64,000 bases of DNA from a virus. Shown piece after piece: positions 32,493 through 41,650 of the stretch. Each line of letters starts with the position of its first letter. Position 1 is the stretch's first letter. The notes beneath the pieces are model-generated. The model did no database searches. It had not been told where the DNA came from and saw only the letters and a program-made list of their open reading frames with translations. A program made the translations under genes and the position numbers. The DNA is taken from the IMG/VR virus record IMGVR_UViG_3300030518_000005, positions 62,001 to 126,000 of that record; one strand, given 5' to 3'.

Positions 32493-32970
32493 TACCTTCT
32501 AATATTACTAGATCCTCAAATGCCTTGTCAACTCGCAAGCGCTCTTGGTCATTCCAGAAAATGGGGTCTACGCCATTGTTAATGAACGTATCAAAGTCCT
32601 CTTTGCGTCCAACAAGAATGAAATTCCTAAACTTATGAATACACTCGACGTGGAGACTTCCTGCATGGGTCATTATACTGACGATGGATTTTCCAGTGGG
32701 CATGGCTCCTGGAGTATGATATCGCTGACTTGACATCATTGACTTTTGCAACTCTGCATATAAGTCAATACTAAGATAAACCATCGTAGGAACTTTGCCA
32801 GCTTCCCATTCTTCATTTGCACGACGGTTGATTTCTTCTAGACTGATGTCGGAGGTTTCACACCACTCTTTAGAACTATTTCGCATACGTGGTCTAGCCT
32901 TTCTACGTGTTCGTAGGCAGACCAGGGATCGGTCGCTACAGCACATACGCCGTGACGATCTTATTCTCAC
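32473..32970 (-). CDS. Hypothetical protein, GTG start overlapping recA stop
   Basis: The frame of 165 codons opens with GTG 32970, which overlaps the recA stop (GTGA). The first 33 residues are Arg-rich and may not be translated; ATG further in (MRNSSKEWCETSDISLEEIN) is an alternative start. The body is alpha/beta (VPTMVYLSIDLYAELQKSMM, LHVECIHKFRNFILVGRKED) with no motif I know. It probably belongs to the recombination operon. Confidence 0.5.
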   Translation of the reverse strand: MRIRSSRRMCCSDRSLVCLRTRRKARPRMRNSSKEWCETSDISLEEINRRANEEWEAGKVPTMVYLSIDLYAELQKSMMSSQRYHTPGAMPTGKSIVSIMTHAGSLHVECIHKFRNFILVGRKEDFDTFINNGVDPIFWNDQERLRVDKAFEDLVILEGNDEEVF

Positions 32971-34082
32971 AGTTCTAGATTGATATCGTCCAGTCCATCG
33001 CCTGCTTCAATAACTGTTCCTGAAGCATCAAGCTCTACAGGAGCATCTTTGTGGGAGTAGCAAGCAGCCAAGATCTCGTCTTGAAGAACCTTAGATCCTT
33101 GTACCAAGGCAAGTGCATTATCTTCACCTTTGATAGGTGGATGTTGACCAATAGCCCACATTGAGTTATTTGGCTTGCCAGTATTCTCACTGATTGGATG
33201 ATAGATCACACCAAGCGACTTACCTAGTTCAAAGATCTCCGAAGCGGTGTCGACAACTCCGTTTTCGTAATGCCAAGTAAACTGTGCAGTGCGGGCCGGT
33301 GCACCTAGACGATTCTTTTTAACTTTGATACGAACCTTATGACCGGTCTGTTGAGCTCCACCATGAATGTTCTCGCCAGATTCAAGGACTCCAGCTTTGG
33401 TATCAAGCTTAACAATCTCTAACATGATGTCTGCAGCATGCTTCAGAGCACGACCTTCTGTGATGACATACGGGTTACGTAATGCCTTCATCGGATCGAT
33501 CTCCATAGTTACCTGTTGGATAAAGAATGTAGCGAGATTAAACTCAGCAATGACCGGAATAACCAGTTTCAGAGTCGATGGAAGGTATGATGCACCAGTT
33601 CCACCCATCTTCTGATCTGTAGTCTGCTTCATGTTGGTCTCTTTAGGATATCTAATTGCCTTAATACTATCAATAACGATACCGCGGATTGGAGCTCCTT
33701 CTTGGAGAGCTTCGAGCATCTCGCCGCCAATGTAGTCAAAGATTTTAAGGGGGTCGTTTGATTTTCGTACCACAAGTCGCTTAGGATCGCCACCAATCTT
33801 GAGAAAGAGAGGGAGGTTAAATGAGAACTCAGCGTCAAACCAGATGAAGATTCCATCTTTATCCTTTGCTTGCTCGTCAGCGACCGCCATCATGGCAAGG
33901 AGTGATTTACCAGAAGATTCTGGTCCATATAGAACAGCCACTTTACCTGGCTGAAAGCCTCCGATTCCAGTGGCCCAGTTCAACGATGGCGAACGGGTTG
34001 GAATTACAGGAGGAAGCTTTGTATTTAGATTGGCTGCTACCACACCGAAATCGGCTGTCAGCTTACTCATCCATTTAGACAT
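32967..34082 (-). CDS. recA: RecA/UvsX-like recombinase
   Basis: The 371-residue protein has Walker A YGPESSGKS (residues 52-60), Walker B IRGIVIDSIKAI, an L2-like region (TFFIQQVTMEIDPMKALRNP) and a RecA-type order of strands. It lacks the long C-terminal domain of bacterial RecA and ends acidic (DGLDDINLEL), as in UvsX. It would catalyse strand invasion with the gp32-like protein and gp46/47-like nuclease. A GGAG site and TATAAT box sit inside the preceding HNH gene's last codons. Confidence 0.85.
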   Translation of the reverse strand: MSKWMSKLTADFGVVAANLNTKLPPVIPTRSPSLNWATGIGGFQPGKVAVLYGPESSGKSLLAMMAVADEQAKDKDGIFIWFDAEFSFNLPLFLKIGGDPKRLVVRKSNDPLKIFDYIGGEMLEALQEGAPIRGIVIDSIKAIRYPKETNMKQTTDQKMGGTGASYLPSTLKLVIPVIAEFNLATFFIQQVTMEIDPMKALRNPYVITEGRALKHAADIMLEIVKLDTKAGVLESGENIHGGAQQTGHKVRIKVKKNRLGAPARTAQFTWHYENGVVDTASEIFELGKSLGVIYHPISENTGKPNNSMWAIGQHPPIKGEDNALALVQGSKVLQDEILAACYSHKDAPVELDASGTVIEAGDGLDDINLEL

Positions 34083-34593
34083 GTGTATTCTCCATTTTAT
34101 TATATTTTACAATATTGTCTTTAGCCCATAAAGGCTGAAGGTTAGTATAGTGACAAGCCATCAGCAGTTCTTTTGTGTCGCTTAAATTAAACTTACTCAA
34201 TGGCTTGATATGATCAATATGCCATTTTCCATAGTTATCCCAAGTCATGCCTAAAGTAAACTTAGATTCAAGAAAGCTTTTTAATTCTTCTATTGAGCAA
34301 CCTAAATCCTTAACTGCAGATATATTACTTGTTATAGCTTTACCTAGTCTAGTTCTAAGATTATGAGCAATCTTGTTTTGAGGCAAAGATAGGTAGTTAG
34401 ACATGTAATTAGTATCCTTGCGCCAAGAGCGTTGACGCTCTAATCTTTCATTTAATCTAGGTTTTTTGTATGCTTTGCCATAATCTAGAGTGCACTTTTT
34501 GCACCACGAACTATGGCCATCTGCATACTTAGCCCTAACATAAAAATGTATGTACTCTTTATTAAGAGCACACTTAGAACACACCTTCATCAC
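34075..34593 (-). CDS. HNH homing endonuclease (WHIDH type)
   Basis: The 172-residue protein has CSKCALNK...CKKCTLDYG and KWHIDHIKPLSKFNL with NLQPLWAKDNIVKYNK. It overlaps the recA start by eight bases. Its terminal codons for KYNKMEN read as TATAAT and GGAG, so they double as the recA -10 box and ribosome-binding site. AT-rich. Confidence 0.85.
   Translation of the reverse strand: MMKVCSKCALNKEYIHFYVRAKYADGHSSWCKKCTLDYGKAYKKPRLNERLERQRSWRKDTNYMSNYLSLPQNKIAHNLRTRLGKAITSNISAVKDLGCSIEELKSFLESKFTLGMTWDNYGKWHIDHIKPLSKFNLSDTKELLMACHYTNLQPLWAKDNIVKYNKMENTHV
34099..34104 (-). promoter_or_regulatory. -10 box for recA inside HNH coding end
   Basis: Minus-strand TATAAT formed by Tyr-Asn codons of the HNH gene, 16 bases before ATG 34082, with GGAG in between. 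Confidence 0.45.
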
Positions 34594-35042
34594 ATACCTT
34601 CGTATGCAGTCATGTGAGTATCCCCGTAAACAATCTTCTTCAGATCGTCGTGGGCTTGTCGCAGAACTGATAATTTGTTCTTCATTAATGCTACCAATGC
34701 CTCGGTCATAGCCTTCTTATCTTTCGCTTGAATAACGAGTTCGTCGATGTCGACGTAACGTTTACAGGCTTCAGATGAATACTTAATACCTTTGGATTCT
34801 AAATAGGCAGGAGCATGTTCCAGATATGCAACGGCTTCAGCATGTTCCAGCTTGGCCTTTGCTTTTGCGTCTTCGCGGACTGCACGAGCTAACAACTCAC
34901 CTGCCAAGTCTTGTCCTTCGATAAAGTCCCTAAGATAAGTTGCCCCCATCATTTTATTGATGGAGGCGAGCTCTTTAACTTTAGCGAGGTAGCCGGCAAG
35001 CTGAGTGACGTCGATTGTCGCCACTTGCTTTTCAGTACTCAT
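34590..35042 (-). CDS. Hypothetical helical protein in recombination operon
   Basis: The 150-residue protein is almost entirely helical (VTQLAGYLAKVKELASINKM, AVREDAKAKAKLEHAEAVAY) with a C-terminal coiled-coil-like helix. It sits between the gp32-like gene and the HNH before recA. A mediator or accessory role in replication is possible from context, but no family is recognised. Confidence 0.55.
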   Translation of the reverse strand: MSTEKQVATIDVTQLAGYLAKVKELASINKMMGATYLRDFIEGQDLAGELLARAVREDAKAKAKLEHAEAVAYLEHAPAYLESKGIKYSSEACKRYVDIDELVIQAKDKKAMTEALVALMKNKLSVLRQAHDDLKKIVYGDTHMTAYEGM

Positions 35043-35051
35043 TGTGTCCCC

Positions 35052-36053
35052 TTACGAGTTTAGAAGCGCGTCAGCTTCAGCCAAGAAATCGTCATCTGCA
35101 GCAGCTGTTGCTTTTGCAGTAGCGCGAACTGGCTTCGCTTGAACTTCTTCCTCTTCGTCACCGTCATCAAGACGGATCGATACAGGCTTTGTACCTGCTG
35201 ACTTAGCAGCCACTTTTGCAGGAGCTGGTGTTGGGGCGAGAACAACGCGTTCGAAAGCGTTAAGGTCTGCATCTGGGCAGAGATCAACGATAGTTTGCAT
35301 GTTTGCCTCGAGGATCTCAGCTAATTCGTCATACGATTTAACTTGGTAAACTGAACCAAGATCGTAAGCCAAATCATCGTAGCTTTCAACAACTGAATCA
35401 GGGAGCGGCGAACGATCATCTTCGAAAGTGATCTTGCCTGTAGCAGATTTAGTTTTAGTTTGGAATTTCAAAACATCGTACTCAGTATCGCGGCCTTCGC
35501 CAGTACGAGTGATGTTGAACCATACACCAGAATCTGTGTCTTCAGAATTCAAAGACGTAGGATCTTGGTTGTAGTCTTTGATATACGTGGTCATCAAAGC
35601 TTTCATCTTTTTCTGAGCAGTTGATTTCAACTCCAACAGACCAACATCGCCAGCACGGTCAGCCGCGTTGTAGATATAGACAGTCTTAGGATTCATGTTA
35701 GAAATCAAGCTGTTAAGAGACTGGAGACGAGCCTTTTGGTCTTCTTCAGAAACACCAGCTGCTTGCAACTGAGATTTCAAGACTTCAGCTTTTTTCTTCA
35801 ATTCACCAACGTACTCAGTGATCGGGCAACGCTTTTCGCTTGTCATTGACGAAGCAAAAGGACGTGAACGTCCAGACTCAGGGTCTTGTAATCCCCAGAT
35901 GATCTGCCATTTGCGATATGGGTAGCCGTTAGATGATTCGCCGAAGGGCGGGAGAATGCGGAAAATGTTATTTCCGTCTTTTACTTTATGGCGCTTCCAC
36001 TCACGACGAGTTTTAAGCGAATCCATATTAATTTTGATCTTGCCTGTAGACAT
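35052..36053 (-). CDS. Single-stranded DNA-binding protein, T4 gp32-like
   Basis: The 333-residue product begins with a basic N-terminus (MDSLKTRREWKRHKVKDG), then NIFRILPPFGESSNGYPYRK, the pattern of gp32-type ssDNA-binding proteins, and ends with an acidic tail (DDGDEEEE, then AAADDDFLAEADALL) like the protein-interaction tail of gp32. CPITEYVGELKKK occupies the place of the zinc-region lead. AAGGAG precedes the ATG. It coats ssDNA for polymerase and recombinase. Confidence 0.78.
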   Translation of the reverse strand: MSTGKIKINMDSLKTRREWKRHKVKDGNNIFRILPPFGESSNGYPYRKWQIIWGLQDPESGRSRPFASSMTSEKRCPITEYVGELKKKAEVLKSQLQAAGVSEEDQKARLQSLNSLISNMNPKTVYIYNAADRAGDVGLLELKSTAQKKMKALMTTYIKDYNQDPTSLNSEDTDSGVWFNITRTGEGRDTEYDVLKFQTKTKSATGKITFEDDRSPLPDSVVESYDDLAYDLGSVYQVKSYDELAEILEANMQTIVDLCPDADLNAFERVVLAPTPAPAKVAAKSAGTKPVSIRLDDGDEEEEVQAKPVRATAKATAAADDDFLAEADALLNS

Positions 36054-36108
36054 AGATACTCCTTCAAGGGGTTACTGTTTTGTTATCGGCCATAATTGGC
36101 GTACTTAT

Positions 36109-36114
36109 ATTATA
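36109..36114 (-). promoter_or_regulatory. -10 box TGGTATAAT upstream of gp32-like gene
   Basis: Minus-strand TGGTATAAT about 50 bases before the Shine-Dalgarno-led ATG 36053. Confidence 0.55.
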
Positions 36115-36142
36115 CCAGAATGTTATACAGAACGAATAATTA

Positions 36143-36655
36143 TTAGCTATCCGCCTGATTTTTCTTAGCTTCTGTCTTTTCTTTATGTTTGCCGTGATGT
36201 TTGTTTTCTTGTGGAACTTCAGCAGTTTCTTGGCTTAGACCATTGCGAGTAAAGATGTCAAATTGACCATCAATATTCGAGTCAACATAGATAACTCTGT
36301 CGGCATCAGTTGGACGCGAACGAACTTTCTCTTCTAAATATTTAGCAAGAAGATGTGAACAATCCGAGCGAATTGCACGAAGGATAATATCATTAACTTC
36401 TGAGTCAAGTGAAGCTTTGATTCCAGTATAGAGATGGTACTTAACTCGGTTACTATGTGGATTAGTATTTCCTGCATCATAAGCCTCACCAATAGAGTTC
36501 ATGATTGCATCAAGATACATACGCTCTGTAAGACCTGAGCGCGGCTTCTTAGCTTTGTGAAATTCAATTTGGGGAATGAAAGAAGGGGTATCAATAAGAT
36601 ACTCACCTTTCTTTAACTCAGTCGGCACTTCTTTAACTACTACAAATTTTGCCAT
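36143..36655 (-). CDS. Hypothetical protein in replication operon
   Basis: The 170-residue protein starts MAKFVVVKEVPTELKKGEYL and has mixed alpha/beta structure with a basic middle (KAKKPRSGLTERMYLDAIMN) and a Lys-rich tail (HHGKHKEKTEAKKNQ). GGAG precedes ATG 36655, and a TAGAAT box at 36677-36682 lies in the end of the polymerase gene. Function unknown. It is placed between polymerase and ssDNA-binding protein. Confidence 0.55.
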   Translation of the reverse strand: MAKFVVVKEVPTELKKGEYLIDTPSFIPQIEFHKAKKPRSGLTERMYLDAIMNSIGEAYDAGNTNPHSNRVKYHLYTGIKASLDSEVNDIILRAIRSDCSHLLAKYLEEKVRSRPTDADRVIYVDSNIDGQFDIFTRNGLSQETAEVPQENKHHGKHKEKTEAKKNQADS

Positions 36656-36674
36656 TCAGTTCTCCTTGAAGTTA

Positions 36675-39600
36675 TCATTCTACTTTGTCAATTTCTACGA
36701 TGTCGAAGCCCAAAGGCGTCTTCCATCCTGATTTAAGAGTTCCACGAACGTATACAATCGTATCTTTATCCCAGCCGAATGCTTTCTTCTGGTCCCAGAT
36801 AGTAGCTTCGATCATATTGTAGCCATCAGAAAGCATGACGTTAACACGATGCCAAGGTCTGCCAGATTTCTTAGATACTCCCTGCTTGTAAGAGCTAGAG
36901 TCAAAGAGAAGAATCATTGCAACTTCTTTTTCATACTTCTTCTTTAAGAAACCTTCAGCTACCTTTACGGATCCCAATACATAGCAGTCTTGATCAGAAC
37001 CCTGTGCTGACTTCATAAAGTATGGAATACCCTTGCGACCGGTCGACGTGAGTGCAGGCCAACGTCCCTCAAGGATCTGACCTATCTTTGGATCCCCCAT
37101 CAGATAGCGGTTAAACGAGCTGTTATATTCCTTCTCTTGGAGGAAGACTTTAATTGGATCAAGCTTGTACATATCGTCTTTAAAAGTCGTCTTAGACTTA
37201 CGATTGCGCAAGTAACGATCCATGAGCTCATAGCGTCTTTCGATATAGTCTTCGATTGTGCTATCCATTAGATCATCAGCTGCACGAGCCTTTATAAGTG
37301 CCGCGATCGACCCAATATTGACTTTCGTGTGGTTGATTCGAGCCGTGAAGTCTTCAATTGAGCTAAACGGACCTTTTGATACGATTTCATTGACGACTGC
37401 AGGCCCAACAGATTTAATAGCTGAAATAGGTGCAACAATCCTTCCGTTCTGGATCGTAAAGATACGCTCAGGGGTCTTGAGGCTTGGAGCTGTGACGATA
37501 TCACCAAGGTAGGCGATATATCTCTTGATCTTGTCATTGTTTTCTTCATTGTTTAGAACCGCCGTCCACCATTCGAGCTTGTAATGGTGCTTCATGTAAA
37601 GTGTGATATAGCCCAATTCACCGTACGCATGGCTATGTGATTTATTGAACGAATAACGAGCAAATGCTTGAATCTGTTGACAGATTGTCTCAATAGCCTC
37701 TTGTGACCAGCCGCGAGCCGTACAGCTCTCACGAATCTTAGTAAAGGTTGCCATGATCACTTCATGCTTCTTCTTCGCAATCGCACCACGAATCAAATCT
37801 GACTCTTCCCAGCTATATCCAACGATATCCACTAGAAATTTCATGATCTCTTCTTGGTAAACAAATACACCATTCGAGGGCCCTAGAATTGATTCTAGGT
37901 CTTCATGTAAGTATTCAACCGAACGCTTTCCGTTACGAATATCCATGTAGTATTGAGCTGCTGTAGTATCGTAGAGTGGTGCATCCAAGGCACCTGGACG
38001 AAGAAGAGCAGTCATTGCAGAACAGTCAGCCCGATTAAGCGGTGCAAACTCTGGTGCAAACCCTTTGACCAATTCAGTATTGAACTGGAAGCTAGAATCT
38101 GTATCTTTATTAAAGAAGTCAGTGAAGACACCAGGATCTGAGTCTGGAAGACGATAGATCAATGGAATTCCTTGTTCTTTGACACGGAAATCTACCCCAT
38201 GGTTCTTCATGATGAGGTCCATCGCATCGGATACCATGTTGAGGGTGTTAATACCCAAGATATCAGCTTTGACCATTCCGCATTTCTCAACCATAGTGGC
38301 ATTGAACTGCGTGACCATGATCTCGCCCAATTCTTTATCGGAGAACATCATGGTAGGAACGCGACCGTCTGACAGATCCAGAGTGGAGATAACGAAAGCC
38401 GAAGCATGACGTCCCCAACCAGCGATGGCACCGATGAGCTTGTTTACGAGCTCTTGGACTTCCGGGCGCTGTTGGAAGAAGTTCTTTAAGATAGGCTTCT
38501 TGTCAACTTCACCTTCGTGATCCACATCTTCTTGATCAGTGTAACCGTATAGGAAGTCGTGCTCGTCGACACCCTGTGGAGAGTCATCAATTGCTTCGCA
38601 AACAGCTACAATCTCAGGATCCTTACCACCACGACCGTAGAGCGAGTACATCGCATCCTTGATGGCTTTTTTGGTCTTCATCTTAGAGAACGTAGACATC
38701 TGTGCAAAGCCCAGACCGTATTTATCTTGTAAATACTTCATGACCAGCGGACGAGCGCGTTTCGCGATATCTAAGTCGATATCTGGGAACGATCCTGCAC
38801 GAATACGAGCATGACTTAAGAAACGTTCGAATGGGAGGTTGTAACGAACTGGATCAACGTGAATGATATTTAAGTAGTACGAAAGGAGCGATCCACCAGC
38901 CGAACCACGGGCAATACCTTGCATCAGGCCAGAAGAAGTAGCGTAGGCACAGATATCTTCATAAACTAAGAAGTACGGAATGAAGTTTAGCGTGGCGTTC
39001 TTCATAATGACGTCAACTTCACGTTTGAAACGCTCTACATACTCCGGAGTGTTGTTCCAACGTCCGTGTTTCTGGATCTTCTGCATCATTACATAGTAAG
39101 TCTGCATGTTGTAATCGTCAGTCTTTGCTACGATTTCAGCAGGGATCTCGATCTTAGGTAAATGAAACTCATGCTTGATATTAATAGAAGCGGCTGCTTC
39201 CATGATCTCATGGGTATTTTTAATCATTTCCGTGAAAGCGGCTTCCGTTAAATTATCACTGAGATGGCCCTTTAAGATTGAATACATCTCTTGAGAGCGA
39301 GTTACGTGACGCGATTCAAAGAAGTAACGACCATCCTCGTAGGCATTACGAGATACGCAGTCTTGCACGATCTTGTCAATAGGGTCTATAAAGTGAGCAT
39401 CTGATACGGGAACCATCTTGATGCCAAATTTACGAGAGCACATCTCGTAGAACATGTTGATTTGCTTCTGGATGTTACCACCAGTGATGTTATAACCACT
39501 GAAACCGATCGATGAATCGAAGTTCTTATATACGTCTAGGGCAGCAAGTTCAAGACGGATATCGAGGTTAGCATGTAGGTATTGAATCAACTCTGCGGCC

Positions 39601-40703
39601 TGGGAGAGCTGCCTAGATACCAGGAAAGGAGTGATTGGTCCGTTGACACCTGGAATGCCGAAAACCAGACCATCTTTAAGACGAATAACTTCTTCCAAAG
39701 AGACGACCGGCATCTCTTGCGACGAGATATCGATACGATTGTTCCAGCCGATAGATGCAAGCTTGGTAAGGTGTTTGTATCCTTGGTTCGATACGGCCCA
39801 AGCTGACAGATAGAACATCTGTTCGCCATGTTTTACGTATAGGCCGGAACCAGGTATACCAACAGGCTTGTTAGTTAGAAGTGCTGTACCTTCCTTCTTT
39901 CTTGATTCGTTTTCTTTCTTAAAGATGCCTGAAATATCCATTGTGTCGAACAACGATGCAGCATTACCGTGATCTACGAATGCCAGACCGGGAACGTTGT
40001 TGTCGCTTGCCCAGATAGCCCAATCCTTTACGGAATTTAGCGAGTCTGTGTGAGAGAACATCGAGTGAATATGTAATTGTGCAGGCTCAGGAAACGATAC
40101 ATCGAGTAATTGATGTTCTTCCATCACGAAGACTTCGGTCTCGCCGAGCATATCAGAGAGTATTTTATCTACCTTAATCGTTGCTTGAATATCACTGAGA
40201 GCGTCATGGGCGTTGATTGCAATGCCAAAATGCGCTGCAAGGGTAGCTAATTTGATGTTCGGAGTAGGCAATTGTGCCTTAAGTTTCTTTGCCCGTTTCA
40301 TCGTATCGCGGATATCGCCGGTGAACAACTCTAAGAAATCAGACTCGCGACCAACCTTCTTGAAGAGTGCAGCTATAAAGTCTTTATCAAAACCTACGTT
40401 GTAGCCAGCGATGATGAATCGGCAGTTGAACTGCTTGGCGAACAAGACGAGGTTGTTTACCATCACCTGGGCAGTCTGCTGTTTCTTTAAGAAATCAACG
40501 GTAAGGCCGTTGACAGCAAGTGCCCCCATATCAATCTCGTTATAGTCGAGAGGTTGGCAGTATTGGTTGAAAGTGACCGCTTGCTCTTCGCCGCCTACAA
40601 CCGCTACACAAGCAAGCTGGACGATGTCGTTGCGTAAAGAGTCGAGACCCGTAGTCTCGCCGTCAAGCCACAAATAATTAACGGTATTGCGCAAAATTTT
40701 CAT
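36675..40703 (-). CDS. Family C DNA polymerase III alpha with N-terminal exonuclease and PHP domains
   Basis: The 1342-residue protein has a DnaQ-like exonuclease first (LWLDGETTGLDSLRNDIVQL; HDALSDIQATIKVD), then a PHP domain from about residue 205 (LHIHSMFSHTD, FVDHG). The family C core includes ARGSAGGSLLSYYLN, FPDIDLDIAKRARP (catalytic Asp pair near 638-644) and FNKSHSHAYGELGY (about 1018). An OB-like end (VNVMLSDGYNMIEATIWD) follows. The frame is open to TTG 40718, but ATG 40703 follows a TATAAT box by six bases. It is the phage's own replicase with proofreading built in. Confidence 0.92.
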   Translation of the reverse strand: MKILRNTVNYLWLDGETTGLDSLRNDIVQLACVAVVGGEEQAVTFNQYCQPLDYNEIDMGALAVNGLTVDFLKKQQTAQVMVNNLVLFAKQFNCRFIIAGYNVGFDKDFIAALFKKVGRESDFLELFTGDIRDTMKRAKKLKAQLPTPNIKLATLAAHFGIAINAHDALSDIQATIKVDKILSDMLGETEVFVMEEHQLLDVSFPEPAQLHIHSMFSHTDSLNSVKDWAIWASDNNVPGLAFVDHGNAASLFDTMDISGIFKKENESRKKEGTALLTNKPVGIPGSGLYVKHGEQMFYLSAWAVSNQGYKHLTKLASIGWNNRIDISSQEMPVVSLEEVIRLKDGLVFGIPGVNGPITPFLVSRQLSQAAELIQYLHANLDIRLELAALDVYKNFDSSIGFSGYNITGGNIQKQINMFYEMCSRKFGIKMVPVSDAHFIDPIDKIVQDCVSRNAYEDGRYFFESRHVTRSQEMYSILKGHLSDNLTEAAFTEMIKNTHEIMEAAASINIKHEFHLPKIEIPAEIVAKTDDYNMQTYYVMMQKIQKHGRWNNTPEYVERFKREVDVIMKNATLNFIPYFLVYEDICAYATSSGLMQGIARGSAGGSLLSYYLNIIHVDPVRYNLPFERFLSHARIRAGSFPDIDLDIAKRARPLVMKYLQDKYGLGFAQMSTFSKMKTKKAIKDAMYSLYGRGGKDPEIVAVCEAIDDSPQGVDEHDFLYGYTDQEDVDHEGEVDKKPILKNFFQQRPEVQELVNKLIGAIAGWGRHASAFVISTLDLSDGRVPTMMFSDKELGEIMVTQFNATMVEKCGMVKADILGINTLNMVSDAMDLIMKNHGVDFRVKEQGIPLIYRLPDSDPGVFTDFFNKDTDSSFQFNTELVKGFAPEFAPLNRADCSAMTALLRPGALDAPLYDTTAAQYYMDIRNGKRSVEYLHEDLESILGPSNGVFVYQEEIMKFLVDIVGYSWEESDLIRGAIAKKKHEVIMATFTKIRESCTARGWSQEAIETICQQIQAFARYSFNKSHSHAYGELGYITLYMKHHYKLEWWTAVLNNEENNDKIKRYIAYLGDIVTAPSLKTPERIFTIQNGRIVAPISAIKSVGPAVVNEIVSKGPFSSIEDFTARINHTKVNIGSIAALIKARAADDLMDSTIEDYIERRYELMDRYLRNRKSKTTFKDDMYKLDPIKVFLQEKEYNSSFNRYLMGDPKIGQILEGRWPALTSTGRKGIPYFMKSAQGSDQDCYVLGSVKVAEGFLKKKYEKEVAMILLFDSSSYKQGVSKKSGRPWHRVNVMLSDGYNMIEATIWDQKKAFGWDKDTIVYVRGTLKSGWKTPLGFDIVEIDKVE
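36677..36682 (-). promoter_or_regulatory. -10 box TAGAAT before 36655 gene
   Basis: TAGAAT in the last codons of the polymerase gene, followed by AAGGAG and ATG 36655. Confidence 0.4.
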
Positions 40704-40709
40704 GACGCA

Positions 40710-40715
40710 ATTATA
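40710..40715 (-). promoter_or_regulatory. -10 box six bases before polymerase ATG
   Basis: Minus-strand TTGTATAAT, six bases (TGCGTC side), then ATG 40703. It directly follows a terminator stem. Confidence 0.6.
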
Positions 40716-40716
40716 C

Positions 40717-40748
40717 AAAAGAAAAAGGCACCGCTTTCGCGATGCCTT
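40717..40748 (-). terminator. Intrinsic terminator before polymerase gene
   Basis: AAGGCATCGC, GAAA tetraloop, GCGGTGCCTT (10 bp with one wobble) then TTTTTCTTTT on the minus strand. It ends the 40774-41619 transcript and abuts the polymerase promoter. Confidence 0.85.
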
Positions 40749-40773
40749 CTAATGCTTTATTGTAATGTGAGTC

Positions 40774-41619
40774 TTATGTTGTCTGGAAGTTGAATACGAG
40801 ATTGATGCTCGTAGTAATCGTGTCCGATACGTTCAGTTGTGCCGAAACTTCATAGTCATAAATTTCCTGATCGGCCATGCCAGCTTGAATTCCCGAGAGA
40901 TAAGCTTGGAGCAATAAGTTTGTACTCTGTAAAGGAGTAGCACCACGTTGGTAGCTTTGATATCCTGAGGGAGTTGAACTGCCTTGCGGCTGTGACATAT
41001 TGCTATTGCAGCTTGACATCGAGTTTCCACGAAGTGCAGACGGCTGATAGGTAGTTGGCAAAGTAAGGGTGAATTGGGTTTGTCCAACACCAGCTGCGGA
41101 CAGCAAAGCTGCGCGGATAGCTGAGTAGTTACCAGTTGCAGCAGTACCAGCTTGAGCGACAGAAGCATTTGCAGTGCCCCAGCCAGAACTCAAAGTGATG
41201 TGCGTTCCTACAACCAAAGGAGCAGACGTCTCAAACTGCAGAGCGTTACCGATCTGAGTAATAACGAAAGGGGCTGTAGAGATGGCAGTTACAGCAGCTG
41301 CGATATCAGAAGCAGCCTGCATTGAACTATCACCAGGAGCAACAGGAACTTGGATAAGGGTACGGCCTGCACCAGTTGGTGCAATCTCGCCAGCAACCGA
41401 GATCCACATGCGGTATCCAATACCAGGTGCATCTAGATCAAAGTAGATTCCAGCTAAACCAGAACCTGCGCCCATGTTGGCACCAGAACGGTCGCCAAGG
41501 CTAAGTACCGAGATCTCCGTGTTACCGGATCCAACAAAAGCGACGCCTGCTTGAAAGGCGTCATTAAGGGTCTGCGTCAGACCCGTTTCACCATTAAAAT
41601 AATCGGTTTTTAAACTCAT
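40774..41619 (-). CDS. Probable virion structural protein
   Basis: The 281-residue product is Ala/Gly/Thr-rich and beta-rich (ISVLSLGDRSGANMGAGSGL, FVITQIGNALQFETSAPL, HITLSSGWGTANASVAQAGT), ending with LNVSDTITTSINLVFNFQTT. It looks structural yet stands alone among replication genes. It has its own TAGAAT box, a GGAGG site presented in a hairpin loop, and a strong terminator. This isolated, well-signalled unit suggests high expression. Tail tube or head accessory are options; identity unknown. Confidence 0.5.
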   Translation of the reverse strand: MSLKTDYFNGETGLTQTLNDAFQAGVAFVGSGNTEISVLSLGDRSGANMGAGSGLAGIYFDLDAPGIGYRMWISVAGEIAPTGAGRTLIQVPVAPGDSSMQAASDIAAAVTAISTAPFVITQIGNALQFETSAPLVVGTHITLSSGWGTANASVAQAGTAATGNYSAIRAALLSAAGVGQTQFTLTLPTTYQPSALRGNSMSSCNSNMSQPQGSSTPSGYQSYQRGATPLQSTNLLLQAYLSGIQAGMADQEIYDYEVSAQLNVSDTITTSINLVFNFQTT

Positions 41620-41642
41620 AGAGCCTCCATGAAACTATGAGT
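41614..41642 (-). promoter_or_regulatory. Hairpin around ribosome-binding site of 41619 gene
   Basis: ACTCATAG and CTATGAGT form a perfect 8-bp stem on the minus-strand RNA. The 13-base loop holds GGAGG, and the ATG lies in the 3' arm. Confidence 0.6.
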
Positions 41643-41644
41643 TC

Positions 41645-41650
41645 ATTCTA
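41645..41650 (-). promoter_or_regulatory. -10 box TAGAAT before 41619 gene
   Basis: TAGAAT placed so that the transcript would begin just before the hairpin at 41642. Confidence 0.5.

Noticed and set aside
40704-40718. Longer polymerase start at TTG 40718
   Set aside because: Those codons are the TATAAT box itself; ATG 40703 begins at the exonuclease strand.
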